Part shown: positions 53,921 to 61,921 of the stretch, piece by piece
Numbering within the stretch: the stretch's first letter is position 1
Layout: every line of letters begins with the position of its first letter
NCBI GenBank assembly: GCA_910578385.1
Contig: CAJTQV010000003.1
Coordinates: 203,065 to 267,064, forward strand
Direction: 5' to 3'
Source of the DNA: an uncultured Muribaculaceae bacterium
GTDB lineage: Bacteria; Bacteroidota; Bacteroidia; Bacteroidales; Muribaculaceae
DNA: 64,000 bases
The notes under the pieces: generated by a model
Database searches by the model: none
The model's input: only the letters and a program-made list of their open reading frames with translations
Told to the model about the DNA's origin: nothing
Program-made: the position numbers and the translations under genes

Positions 53921-53961
53921 CAAATAAATCCGGAGTCGCCCCGCGACCCCGGATTTATTTG
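53921..53961 (+). terminator. Terminator of rpsP
   Basis: 13-base perfect stem (CAAATAAATCCGG and partner), 15-base loop, then TTTTG; begins 17 bases after the rpsP stop. Confidence 0.85.
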
Positions 53962-54001
53962 TTTTGCCCCCGTGCTGCCATATGGCGTGAACCCCACACA
54001 T

Positions 54002-54023
54002 GTAGGGTCGCGGCATGCCGCGG
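54002..54023 (+). repeat. GTAG-type REP element, forward copy
   Basis: GTAGGGT followed by the palindrome CGCGGCATGCCGCG. Forms an inverted pair with the copy at 54155-54178. Confidence 0.6.
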
Positions 54024-54024
54024 C

Positions 54025-54092
54025 CGTATCGTCGGTATCGTCCCATCTCGTCGCCATCTCATCGCCGTATCGTCGCCGTCTCATCGTCCTAT
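54025..54092. repeat. Degenerate ATCGTCGCC microsatellite
   Basis: About six copies of a 10-12 base word (GTATCGTCGCC, ATCTCATCGCC and variants) between two REP copies. No reading frame supported. Confidence 0.6.
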
Positions 54093-54154
54093 TGTCAATG
54101 TATTCCGCATAGACACTTCGTCATTTCAATCCGCGTCTGTCTCTCCGGACGGTG

Positions 54155-54178
54155 GGCCGCGGCATGCCGCGACCCTAC
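54155..54178 (-). repeat. GTAG-type REP element, inverted copy
   Basis: CCGCGGCATGCCGCG then ACCCTAC on the plus strand, the reverse complement of the GTAGGGT-palindrome form at 54002. Confidence 0.6.
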
Positions 54179-54180
54179 GG

Positions 54181-54260
54181 GTTGGACGCGTGGCGGACGT
54201 GTTTGACGCGTGGCGGACGGGTTTTACGTGCGGCGGACATGTTTGACGCGTGGCGGACGG
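54181..54260. repeat. Four 20-base tandem repeats
   Basis: Four units of exactly 20 bases based on GTTTGACGCGTGGCGGACGG; units 2 and 4 are identical and the other two differ at a few positions. Confidence 0.8.
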
Positions 54261-54432
54261 CTGCATGTGGCGACTGAACGGTGCGTGCCGGTTTTGTCTG
54301 AGGTAAAATGCGTGTGAATCAAAATGACCCTTATTCCTGGTATTTCGTATCAGATGAAAGATGTTCTATGATATTTAGCAGATGGAAGGTATCCCGGATT
54401 AAATGGAAGTGAACAAAGTGAACTGATTAATT

Positions 54433-54464
54433 CTTGGCACGGTAAATTTATTATTTTAATTTTG
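54433..54464 (+). promoter_or_regulatory. Promoter of the candidate structured RNA
   Basis: CTTG (one base off TTTG) at 54433-54436 and TAATTTTG at 54457-54464 with 20 bases between; transcription expected near 54470. Confidence 0.7.
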
Positions 54465-54469
54465 CGATT

Positions 54470-54700
54470 GCTGACTGCAACGCTTAACCTCGGTCAACGG
54501 CATAGCGGGAAGGAGGCAGTTGTGCTGAATAGTCAGCGCAGCATATTTTCCGGAAGCGTTTACTCTACGCTTTTTGACATTGCGAAAGCCGGTGTTTCTT
54601 CGTGAGGCCTCAGAAGATTGCCGTTTCTACCGAGATGGGCAATACCGGCGTATAGCGATGTGGAAAGCGTAACAGTACGGACCTCACGTTTCCTTTTTTT
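54470..54700 (+). ncRNA. Structured non-coding RNA candidate (~230 bases)
   Basis: Bounded by a good promoter and a T-run (54694-54700). Distant ends can pair (ACTG..ACGC near the 5' end with GCGT..CAGT near the 3' end). A large arm pairs CGCTTTT with AAAGCG, GCCGGT with ACCGGC and ATTGCC with GGCAAT. A further CGTGAGG/CCTCACG pairing would compete near the terminator. No open reading frame. Size and position in a Bacteroidales genome would fit 6S RNA or the Bacteroidales-1 motif, but I could not confirm either. SRP RNA was considered and rejected. Confidence 0.55.
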
Positions 54701-54748
54701 CAAATCAAGCTTCTACGGGGTCAAGAAGCTGCAAAAAATACCTATATC

Positions 54749-55567
54749 ATGAATCTCAAATCAGTATGCATCCGGTCGCTGTGCGCTGTAATGCTCTCTG
54801 CGCTCCTATGCGGAACGCTCTCGTCGTGCGGCGGCTCAAAAAAATCAGATCACTCTTACAAACTCACACCAGAGACTACAGCGGTCAAAGGTGATTTGTC
54901 TGACTACTACGAGGTCGTGGACAAAGAGTATACTACAACCAATAATTATCGCACTATGATGGATGATTGGCATACCATCGTTGCGATAGAAATCAAGCGT
55001 ACAGACAAGGAGTTTGATTTCGATTCGGAATCTACACTGCCTATGTTAAAAGAATCTGTGGGAATGACAGGCAATGCAGGTTTTGGAATTGAGATTATCG
55101 ACGAAAACGGTAACGTCATTGCTAAATCTGCTGCAACAGACGGTGGCATACATGGTATGTATAACGATGATGACATGAAAGAGGCTCTTAAACTCAAGCC
55201 AGGTGAAACAGCTACTGTGCGCTGGGAAATTAACTTTGCCGATGACGACAAACCGGTAAAATTCCGTCTCACTTCTGCATATGAAAAAAGCGGATATGAT
55301 GGTGGAAATACTGAAGCTTCGGCCAGCTCTTCTTCCTCGAACAATTGGGATGCGACACTCGATTCTTATGAGAAGTACGTAGACCAGTATATCGTGGTAT
55401 ACAAGAAAGTTCAGAGCGGGGACATGTCAGTAATGGCCGAAATGGGCAGCATGCTTGAGAAAGCCGAGGACCTGCAGAAAAAACTCGACGGAGCAGAGTC
55501 TGAATTGACCGCTGCCCAGGCATCAAGACTTGCCAAGATAAACTCCAAGCTTATGTCTGCAATGTAA
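54749..55567 (+). CDS. Lipoprotein of unknown function
   Basis: 272 residues. The lipobox LSSCGG places the lipidated Cys at about 27. Residues ~50-150 look like a beta-sandwich (VVDKEYTTTNNYR, EIIDENGNV), and the C-terminus is helical and charged with a coiled-coil-like end. Its body resembles DUF5067-type extracellular beta domains, which is tentative. First of three exported-protein genes in a row. Confidence 0.65.
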   Translation: MNLKSVCIRSLCAVMLSALLCGTLSSCGGSKKSDHSYKLTPETTAVKGDLSDYYEVVDKEYTTTNNYRTMMDDWHTIVAIEIKRTDKEFDFDSESTLPMLKESVGMTGNAGFGIEIIDENGNVIAKSAATDGGIHGMYNDDDMKEALKLKPGETATVRWEINFADDDKPVKFRLTSAYEKSGYDGGNTEASASSSSSNNWDATLDSYEKYVDQYIVVYKKVQSGDMSVMAEMGSMLEKAEDLQKKLDGAESELTAAQASRLAKINSKLMSAM

Positions 55568-55674
55568 ACCGCCAACATGAGTTGAGGGTCTGAAAATACC
55601 CTCGACTCATGTTTTTCTGTTAGCAGTCGTGAATAATAAGATGCTGAAAGTAGTTGAATTAAATATCAAAAGAA

Positions 55675-56400
55675 ATGAAAAAACTAATCCTTTTTGTTGC
55701 AGGATGTATGGCAATCATTCCTGCATGTGGTAAACCTGCAGCGGCAAATTCTCATAACTCTGCCGATTCTGCAACTGAAGCCGCTACGGAATCTGACAAG
55801 GGCGTCCGGGACACCCAAGACCCGACAACCCTCGACCTTTATAACCTTAAGACTCCGGTTAAGGTGATGAAGGAATGGGCTATATCTCATAGTGATCTCG
55901 CGGAGAATCCGAAACTCAATCCAACATCGCCCGATGCTGTCAAGGCTGCTATTGAGAAGGAAATTCTTGACGAGATGTCTGTCCGGGTTGTAGATTATGA
56001 ATTTGGCTCCGATTCCAAAGCCAATGACTGGGTGTTGACCTATTCAGGAAATACCCCGACAGAAGTCAGAATGAACGGAATTCCGGGAACTTTCAACGTC
56101 AAATATGAGAACGGTCTCCCTACACAATTCACACTCAATCAACAGGCATTCCAGAAGGCCGTCGATGAAGGCAACATGTTTCTCGACGCGTATGATGTCG
56201 GGTTCGACAAATTCACCATCACTTACGACAAAGATGGCATGCCTGCATCTCTTTCGGGAGAGACAATGTCATTCTTCGGGGGAGACAAGTACACCGAGAC
56301 TTATTCGGATTACAAATTTGATGACAAGGGCAACTGGGTTCGTCGTAAAGTAACGACACCCTATGACACAAAAAATCAGTATCGCTTCTATGTCTATTAA
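55675..56400 (+). CDS. Lipoprotein of unknown function
   Basis: 241 residues. The lipobox IIPACGK gives a Cys at about 18, then an Asn/Ser/Ala/Glu-rich linker and a domain with repeated strand-turn units (YDKDGMPASLSGE, YKFDDKGNWVRRK) like those of RHS/YD-related beta hairpins. Its stop overlaps the start of the WG-repeat gene, so the two are coupled. Confidence 0.65.
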   Translation: MKKLILFVAGCMAIIPACGKPAAANSHNSADSATEAATESDKGVRDTQDPTTLDLYNLKTPVKVMKEWAISHSDLAENPKLNPTSPDAVKAAIEKEILDEMSVRVVDYEFGSDSKANDWVLTYSGNTPTEVRMNGIPGTFNVKYENGLPTQFTLNQQAFQKAVDEGNMFLDAYDVGFDKFTITYDKDGMPASLSGETMSFFGGDKYTETYSDYKFDDKGNWVRRKVTTPYDTKNQYRFYVY

Positions 56401-58243
56401 ACCGGTATATATCAAGCTGGTCATGATTCTCGTGGGTCTGGCGGTGATGTCGAACGCATTCGCCGCCGACCCCGAAATCTTCGAGAAGAAAGGCAAATAC
56501 GGGTTGGTCGATCCAGCCTCGGGTAAGGTTCTTGTAAAGGCGAAGTACGACACCATTTACCCGTTCAAGGGGAGGGACTATGCACGTATCATCAGGAAGG
56601 GAAAGCATGGTATTGTCAGTAAGACCGGCGAGTTCTATCTGCCATGTGAGTACAATAAGATACTGTTCCCGGTTTTTTCAGACCACGACGGGAAGAAGTA
56701 TTTCTGGGTGAGCAAGGATGGCAAAATGTTCTACCACAGTTCTTACTCCACTTACTACTCCACTCCTTGGTACAAAGTGTTTTACGGACCCGACAAAATC
56801 TGGTACGCCATGAACTCCAGCGGTCTGTGGATGAAGGTTATGGACTTATCTACTGTCGCGTACGCGTATGACATCAAGGGTGACGGCCCAAAGCTTGTCA
56901 AACTTCCGGACAAATATGTGCTGTTCAACGACAAGCTATATTCTCCCGGCCCCGACCGCAAGGTGGTCAAGGAGGGTGTGACGGCGGCAGATACTGTCAA
57001 TATAGGTGATAGGAGGTTTTTGAAGGTGTCATTGAAGGGAAATGACATTCTCCTTATTGACAGGTCTTCCGGTACAAGATGGGAAAAGAAAGGACCGGGC
57101 TTGAATGGAATGTATGAAACCAATACGTGGGGTGTCAATTATAATCTTTTGGTAGACGGCGACAGTTTTTATCGCGTTGAGCCTCTGGAATACGGAAATC
57201 ATACTTTCTCTGTCATCACTAACCCGGAATATGGATTAAAAAGTGTAGTGTCGGGATCGCGGAAACTCATCCCTTTCAAACTCAGCAGCATATATGTTGA
57301 TAAAATAGGCGATTATAAGTCAGGACCACTTTGGAGAGTGACCTTGAACAGTCAGCAGCCGCTTTTCGGGCCGGATCTTGAGATTCTTGTCGATGAATTG
57401 AGGCAGGCTAATGACAATTTTGTGATTGTTACCAAAAGCTCGATGGGCAGAAGCCTGTATGGAAACACCGGTTCTGAAATCGTGCATAACTCTCTCGAAA
57501 CAGTGTATCTGAAAAATGGCTTCCTGATTGCCAAGACCGATGAGGAGGAGCGGGTTGTAGGGATGGGTGGCACGGATGATCTCAGTGCCTATGATTCTGT
57601 TTTTCGTTCTGACCAGGGAAATCTTACGGGAAACGACATAATCGTCAAAAAGGATGGCAAGCTCGGATTGTATGTCGAGGGGCGCGGGGAGATTGTTCCG
57701 CCGCAGTACGAAGGTTTCCGCCGCCAATGGGGGCACATATTTGCATTTATCGGTGATCAGGTCGGCCTTTATGACGATGACGGCAATCTGATTATCCCGC
57801 CAAAATACCGGAGCATCGATATTGCCAACGCGTATAGTTCGCCCAACTTTTATCTGGTGAAAACCAGGTCGGGAGGAACAATGTTGCTCGGTGACAAGGG
57901 GCAGACCATTTTGCCGGCAGGACAGATTGACAGTGCCGATTTCCTGGTGGGTGATGCCGGCAAATGGTGCAAGGTTTACAAGAATGGCAGAATGGGAATC
58001 ATGAATCTTCAGACGAAGAGAATCGTCATACCCTGTGCCTATGAGGACAATATATTTTTCGGTAACGGTAGATGGCCTGACATGAAGATTGGTATCTATC
58101 GTTCCACGTCGACCGGTGAGTTGATAGAGATATGGACTATCGGTGGCAAGAAAATCAGCTCGAAAGCATTCCCCCGCTCTGCAAAATATTCCATGAAGTA
58201 TTATCTTGAAAATCAGTTGAATGCCTCATTTTATTATGATTGA
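56390..58243 (+). CDS. Exported WG-repeat protein
   Basis: 617 residues from the ATG at 56390 (MSIKPVYIKL), which overlaps the previous stop. Signal peptide to about Ala24 (SNAFA), then WG-type beta repeats: GKYGLVD at the start and GKLGLYVEG, GDQVGLYDDDG and GRMGIMN late, with a less regular middle. WG repeats build a propeller-like surface used in binding; the partner is unknown. An upstream in-frame ATG at 56363 is less likely. Confidence 0.75.
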   Translation: MSIKPVYIKLVMILVGLAVMSNAFAADPEIFEKKGKYGLVDPASGKVLVKAKYDTIYPFKGRDYARIIRKGKHGIVSKTGEFYLPCEYNKILFPVFSDHDGKKYFWVSKDGKMFYHSSYSTYYSTPWYKVFYGPDKIWYAMNSSGLWMKVMDLSTVAYAYDIKGDGPKLVKLPDKYVLFNDKLYSPGPDRKVVKEGVTAADTVNIGDRRFLKVSLKGNDILLIDRSSGTRWEKKGPGLNGMYETNTWGVNYNLLVDGDSFYRVEPLEYGNHTFSVITNPEYGLKSVVSGSRKLIPFKLSSIYVDKIGDYKSGPLWRVTLNSQQPLFGPDLEILVDELRQANDNFVIVTKSSMGRSLYGNTGSEIVHNSLETVYLKNGFLIAKTDEEERVVGMGGTDDLSAYDSVFRSDQGNLTGNDIIVKKDGKLGLYVEGRGEIVPPQYEGFRRQWGHIFAFIGDQVGLYDDDGNLIIPPKYRSIDIANAYSSPNFYLVKTRSGGTMLLGDKGQTILPAGQIDSADFLVGDAGKWCKVYKNGRMGIMNLQTKRIVIPCAYEDNIFFGNGRWPDMKIGIYRSTSTGELIEIWTIGGKKISSKAFPRSAKYSMKYYLENQLNASFYYD

Positions 58244-58274
58244 ATGAGCGACAGATGTTTTCAGTAAAGCATTT

Positions 58275-58297
58275 GATAGCCCGGTTTATGCCGGGCT
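58275..58297 (+). terminator. Terminator of the WG-repeat gene
   Basis: Stem ATAGCCCGG with its complement CCGGGCTAT followed by TTGC, about 30 bases beyond the stop. Confidence 0.65.
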
Positions 58298-58334
58298 ATT
58301 TGCATTGATGCAGAGGGGCAGCGGGATGTATTTA

Positions 58335-58370
58335 GGGCCACGGTAGGGGTCACGGTAGGGGCCACGGTGG
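58335..58370. repeat. Three 12-base tandem repeats
   Basis: GGGCCACGGTAG, GGGTCACGGTAG and GGGCCACGGTGG in direct tandem, running straight into a REP element. Confidence 0.7.
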
Positions 58371-58393
58371 GCCGCGGCATGCCGCTACCCTAC
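58370..58393 (-). repeat. GTAG-type REP element, third copy
   Basis: Reverse complement of GTAGGGTAGCGG-palindrome form: CCGCGGCATGCCGC then TACCCTAC on the plus strand. Confidence 0.6.
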
Positions 58394-58457
58394 GGGGCAT
58401 GGGGGTGCATCGGGCGGGTGTGCAAAAAATAAGGCAACCGTGTGGTTGCCTTATTTG

Positions 58458-58531
58458 TAGCGGGATCGAGAATTGAACTCGAGACCTCCGGGTTATGAAT
58501 CCGACGCTCTAACCAACTGAGCTATCCCGCC
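58458..58531 (-). tRNA. tRNA-Met (anticodon CAT)
   Basis: 74 bases. Acceptor GGCGGGA pairs with TCCCGCT (one G-U), D-arm TAGCTCAGTTGGTTAGA, anticodon loop TTCATAA with CAT, T-arm GTTCAATTC. CCA is not encoded. The sequence resembles elongator tRNA-Met; a tRNA-Ile modified at C34 cannot be excluded. Confidence 0.9.
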
Positions 58532-58601
58532 GTTTCCGTTTTGCGAGTGCAAAGTTAGGTATTATTTTTGAATTTACCAAAGGTTTCCCAATTTTTTTCA
58601 C

Positions 58602-58609
58602 TAATTTTG
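58602..58609 (+). promoter_or_regulatory. -7 promoter element of the lipoprotein gene
   Basis: TAATTTTG ends 9 bases before the ATG at 58619, so the message would be nearly leaderless. Confidence 0.6.
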
Positions 58610-58618
58610 TGTCAAATT

Positions 58619-59578
58619 ATGAAGAAATCGTTAAAATCAAGCCTGATTCTCCCTCTGACCATGCTCGTGACACTCGGTTTCGCCGCGTGCAACACGGGTA
58701 TCGAGGGGACAAAGGCAATAAAGATGTCGCGCTCGGAATTGCGCGAGACGATGCCGGGCGAAGAGGAACGTCTGGCCGCTCAGCTCACTTCCGACCCGCT
58801 GCGCATGTGGAGCGTCGGAAAGGAATTTGTCGTGGCCGACAACAAGGTCGCAGTCATCTTGGAACTGCCTGCTGGTGTCCCCGCTGACCCGGAGGCTGCC
58901 GCGCTCGCAGGCAAGGTGCTGCGCTATTCGGGTATCACCGCTCGTCCCACACCCGGCGGTGAACGCGTGGCGGTGGTCGAGTTTCAGGGCGACAAGGGAA
59001 CTTACCGCTTCAATACTTCGAGGCGTCCGGAAGTGGCGCGTGCCTCGTTCACTGGTCTCGACCTGCCGATGCTCATTGACCTCGACTTCGTGGCGCGTGC
59101 CGATTCGCTCCTGCGCGGCAGGATAATGTGGACGCGCTCGCGGTTATGGTACGACGCCGAAGGCAACTATTTCGACGGGCGCAAATATGTCCCGGTCACC
59201 ATAACCTCCGTGGAGCCGGGCACAATGCTGTTTCCTCTCTCTGTCCGCTTCATCGACGGCGACGGACGCTCCGCCTCGATGCTGATGAATGTCAGCGGAA
59301 GCTCCGGACTCGGTGCCGAGAGCCGCACGCTGCCGAGCCTTTTCTCCATGGTTGACCCCAAACTGCGCTATCCCTCGATTACGGCCGAGAACTGGCAGCT
59401 TATCTGCGACGGCAAGGTCGCGTTGGGCATGACCAAGGATGAATGCAAACTCGCTCTCGGCAATCCTTCGGATGTTGACGCAGGTCACAACTGGAGCTCC
59501 GTGATAGATGTGTGGAGTTACAAGGACGGCACATTCCTTCAGTTCCAGGATGGCCTCCTGGTTAACTTCAGACGTTGA
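58619..59578 (+). CDS. Lipoprotein of unknown function
   Basis: 319 residues from the ATG at 58619. The signal ends in FAACNT (lipidated Cys at about 26). The mature protein is beta-rich with a last segment GMTKDECKLALGNPSD..., which resembles the small-lipoprotein/SmpA-like beta turn found in many envelope proteins. No catalytic motif recognised. It is followed 48 bases later by the murB fusion. Confidence 0.65.
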   Translation: MKKSLKSSLILPLTMLVTLGFAACNTGIEGTKAIKMSRSELRETMPGEEERLAAQLTSDPLRMWSVGKEFVVADNKVAVILELPAGVPADPEAAALAGKVLRYSGITARPTPGGERVAVVEFQGDKGTYRFNTSRRPEVARASFTGLDLPMLIDLDFVARADSLLRGRIMWTRSRLWYDAEGNYFDGRKYVPVTITSVEPGTMLFPLSVRFIDGDGRSASMLMNVSGSSGLGAESRTLPSLFSMVDPKLRYPSITAENWQLICDGKVALGMTKDECKLALGNPSDVDAGHNWSSVIDVWSYKDGTFLQFQDGLLVNFRR

Positions 59579-59626
59579 CCCTACAAACAATTGACCCACC
59601 AAAGTAAACACTGCATAATAACCGCC

Positions 59627-61405
59627 ATGATTGAAGAAAATAAGGATATAACCTCTCTCACCACATTCGGAATACCGGTACGCGCGCGCTATTTCGCTGA
59701 ATACTCATCGGAGAAGGAGCTGCTGAAGATCTCGCGCGACGAACGTTTCATCAACAGTCAGGTGCTGCATATCGGCGGCGGAAGCAACCTGCTCTTCATC
59801 GGCGACTACGACGGCCTCGTGCTGCATTCCTCGGTCAAGGGCATTGTCCGCTACGACAAGGATGCCGATACCGTCTACGCGATAGCCGGGGCAGGGGAGA
59901 AGTGGACCGATTTTGTGGAATGGACCTTGGAGCAGGGACTCGGAGGTGTGGAGAACCTTGCCGGAATACCGGGAGAGGTCGGTGCCGCGCCGGTCCAGAA
60001 CGTCGGGGCCTACGGAGTCGAGGCGAAAGATGTGGTATACTCGGTGGAATGTTTCGACACGTTCACGCGCAAGGTGTGCCGCTTCTCAGCCGAGGAATGC
60101 CGTTTCGGCTACCGCGACAGTTTCTTCAAGCATGAGGGTAAGGGACGCTACATAGTACTTCGCGTCTCGTTCCGTCTGCGTCCCGATACGTTGGCACGCA
60201 ATCTTGAATACGGCCCACTCCGCGAACTGGAGAAGACGCTCGGCCACACGCCCACAATCCGTGAGGTGGCCGAAGAGGTGGTGCGCGTGCGCGATTCCAA
60301 GCTCCCCGATCCTGCGTTGATTGGCAGCGCGGGCAGTTTTTTCAAGAATCCGGTGGTTCACAACGGCCACCTTGAGGAGATACGCGTGTTGACCGGCGAG
60401 ACAGTGACCGGACATGCCGCAGGAGAGCATCATACAAAGGTCTCGGCGGCGTGGCTCATAGACCATGCCGGAATGAAAGGGGCGCGTTGCGGCGGAGCGC
60501 AGGTTTACGAGCGACAGCCGCTCGTAATCGTGAACCGTGGCAATGCTACGGCACGTGACGTGGTAGACCTTGCCGAACGAGTCCGCGCAGCCGTCAACGA
60601 GAAATTCCTCATCGACCTTAACCCGGAGGTCAACTATATCGATACGCACGTGGAGGTGACACTGCTGGGTACGGGTACATCAAAAGGTATCCCCGAGATT
60701 GGATGCTCATGCCGCGTGTGCCGTTCTCCCTTTGTCAAGGACAAGCGTCTCCGTACGTCGGCACTCGTGCGCACCATGGGGCTGACGCTGCTCATAGACC
60801 CTTCGCCCGACTTCCGTCAGCAGGCGCTCGCAGCCGGCATACATCATATAGATGCCGTGCTCATCACCCACAGCCATTTCGACCACGTCGGAGGATTGGA
60901 CGACCTGCGGCCGTTCTGCGCGGAGCATGACCTGCCTCTCTATGTCAACGAGCGTACGGACCGCGACCTGCGCAAGCATTACGACTACTGCTTCCGTGAG
61001 AATCCATATCCGGGCGTACCGACATTCGACATGAAGGTAGTGGGCACGACCCCCTTCTACATAAACGGCGTGAAGATAATCCCGATTGAGGTCATGCACG
61101 GCAAGATGCCCATACTCGGATACCGTATAGGAGACTTCGCCTACATAACCGACGCCAAGACCATCGACCCGCGCGAGGTGGAGAAGCTGGAGGGAGTCGA
61201 TACACTTGTGGTGAACGCCCTGCGCGACCGCGACCACTTCTCGCACTTCACCCTCGCCGAATCGCTCGCCCTGATCGAAGAGGTGAAACCACGTCAGGCA
61301 TACCTCACGCATTTCAACCATGAAATCGGCCGTCATGCCGACCTTGCGCGTCGATTGCCCGAAGGAGTAGCACCCGGCTTTGACGGCCTTAAATTCAGAG
61401 TTTGA
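59627..61405 (+). CDS. murB: MurB (UDP-MurNAc dehydrogenase) fused to MBL-fold hydrolase
   Basis: 592 residues in one continuous frame. Residues 1-~338 are type I MurB: FAD site HIGGGSNLLF, NLAGIPGEVGAAPVQNVGAYG, catalytic SAGSFFKNP, and the closing LNPEVNY. MurB makes UDP-MurNAc. Residues ~345-592 are a PhnP-like metallo-beta-lactamase-fold hydrolase: LLGTGTSKGIPEIGC and HSHFDHVGGLDD, with further His/Asp ligands downstream. The normal starting Met of the second protein is gone (VEVTLLGTGTS). Start at 59627 fits MurB. Confidence 0.9.
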   Translation: MIEENKDITSLTTFGIPVRARYFAEYSSEKELLKISRDERFINSQVLHIGGGSNLLFIGDYDGLVLHSSVKGIVRYDKDADTVYAIAGAGEKWTDFVEWTLEQGLGGVENLAGIPGEVGAAPVQNVGAYGVEAKDVVYSVECFDTFTRKVCRFSAEECRFGYRDSFFKHEGKGRYIVLRVSFRLRPDTLARNLEYGPLRELEKTLGHTPTIREVAEEVVRVRDSKLPDPALIGSAGSFFKNPVVHNGHLEEIRVLTGETVTGHAAGEHHTKVSAAWLIDHAGMKGARCGGAQVYERQPLVIVNRGNATARDVVDLAERVRAAVNEKFLIDLNPEVNYIDTHVEVTLLGTGTSKGIPEIGCSCRVCRSPFVKDKRLRTSALVRTMGLTLLIDPSPDFRQQALAAGIHHIDAVLITHSHFDHVGGLDDLRPFCAEHDLPLYVNERTDRDLRKHYDYCFRENPYPGVPTFDMKVVGTTPFYINGVKIIPIEVMHGKMPILGYRIGDFAYITDAKTIDPREVEKLEGVDTLVVNALRDRDHFSHFTLAESLALIEEVKPRQAYLTHFNHEIGRHADLARRLPEGVAPGFDGLKFRV

Positions 61406-61488
61406 TTGGTTGAATAGGGATGTAAATTGGCGTAAAAGGAATATTTTGAAGAAAAGATGAAAAATTTTTCAAAAAAATAGCTGAAAAA

Positions 61489-61520
61489 TTTGGTGGAATG
61501 AAAAAATGTCACTAACTTTG
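61489..61520 (+). promoter_or_regulatory. Promoter of tRNA-Glu
   Basis: TTTG (61489-61492) and TAACTTTG (61513-61520), 20 bases apart, about 110 bases upstream of the mature tRNA. Confidence 0.7.
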
Positions 61521-61639
61521 CATCGCAAACGGGAAACAAAGCCACTCAATAGAGAGTGACTCCGAAAAAGAAGCGAAACGAAGAAGTGAGTTTCAAACCG
61601 GAAACGAGCGGTTTCGCAGAGAATCTTAAGTTTGCATAC

Positions 61640-61711
61640 GGTCGATTAGTGTAGCGGTTAGCACGCCACCCTCTCACGGTGGAGACTCGGGTTCGAGTCC
61701 CGGATCGACTA
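61640..61711 (+). tRNA. tRNA-Glu (anticodon CTC)
   Basis: 72 bases. Acceptor GGTCGAT with ATCGACT, anticodon stem CCACC/GGTGG with loop CTCTCAC, T-arm GGGTTCGAGTCCC. Its 3' end is the likely attachment site for the element whose integrase begins 211 bases downstream. Confidence 0.92.
61691..61711 (+). other. Probable attachment site core (tRNA-Glu 3' end)
   Basis: The T-arm and acceptor end of tRNA-Glu. Tyrosine integrases usually recombine here; the matching second copy would lie beyond the window. Confidence 0.5.
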
Positions 61712-61861
61712 CTTTTTATCTAATCAGCGGATTATTAACGTAATTCGCTGATATTTTTATAATTAAGTGGATAAATTTTGCATCAATTAGGCCAAAAATG
61801 TCCTAATTAGAACAGTGGTTAGCTAAATTTCGTGATATTGGACGGAATAAATTATAAATAA

Positions 61862-61913
61862 TTTTCGCGGATGTAGTACACATGTAGTACACGCCGCGAA
61901 AAATGTAGTACAC
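61862..61913. promoter_or_regulatory. Integrase-proximal repeat cluster
   Basis: Three direct copies of ATGTAGTACAC (61871-61881, 61882-61892, 61903-61913). The first two are flanked by the inverted pair TTTTCGCGG (61862-61870) and CCGCGAAAA (61894-61902). Likely integrase or excisionase arm sites and/or an operator; the cluster ends 8 bases before the integrase ATG. Confidence 0.6.
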
Positions 61914-61921
61914 CGTAAATT

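Larger units (their letters stand above)
53905..54748. other. Long intergenic region rich in repeats with a structured RNA
   Basis: 844 bases without a supported protein gene. In order: rpsP terminator, REP copies, a degenerate ATCGTC microsatellite (54025-54092), 20-base tandem repeats (54181-54260), and a promoter-RNA-terminator unit (54457-54700). About 54265-54450 shows nothing recognisable. Confidence 0.6.
58244..58618. other. Intergenic region with repeats and a tRNA
   Basis: A three-unit 12-base repeat (58335-58370), a REP copy (58370-58393), tRNA-Met (minus) and the -7 element of the next gene. A hairpin just after the WG gene (ATAGCCCGGT/GCCGGGCTAT, about 58275-58297) is probably its terminator. 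No other gene seen. Confidence 0.6.

Noticed and set aside
54470..54700. Signal recognition particle RNA
   Set aside because: A GGAAGGAGGCAG word resembles the SRP domain IV loop, but the flanking bases do not form the required helix.
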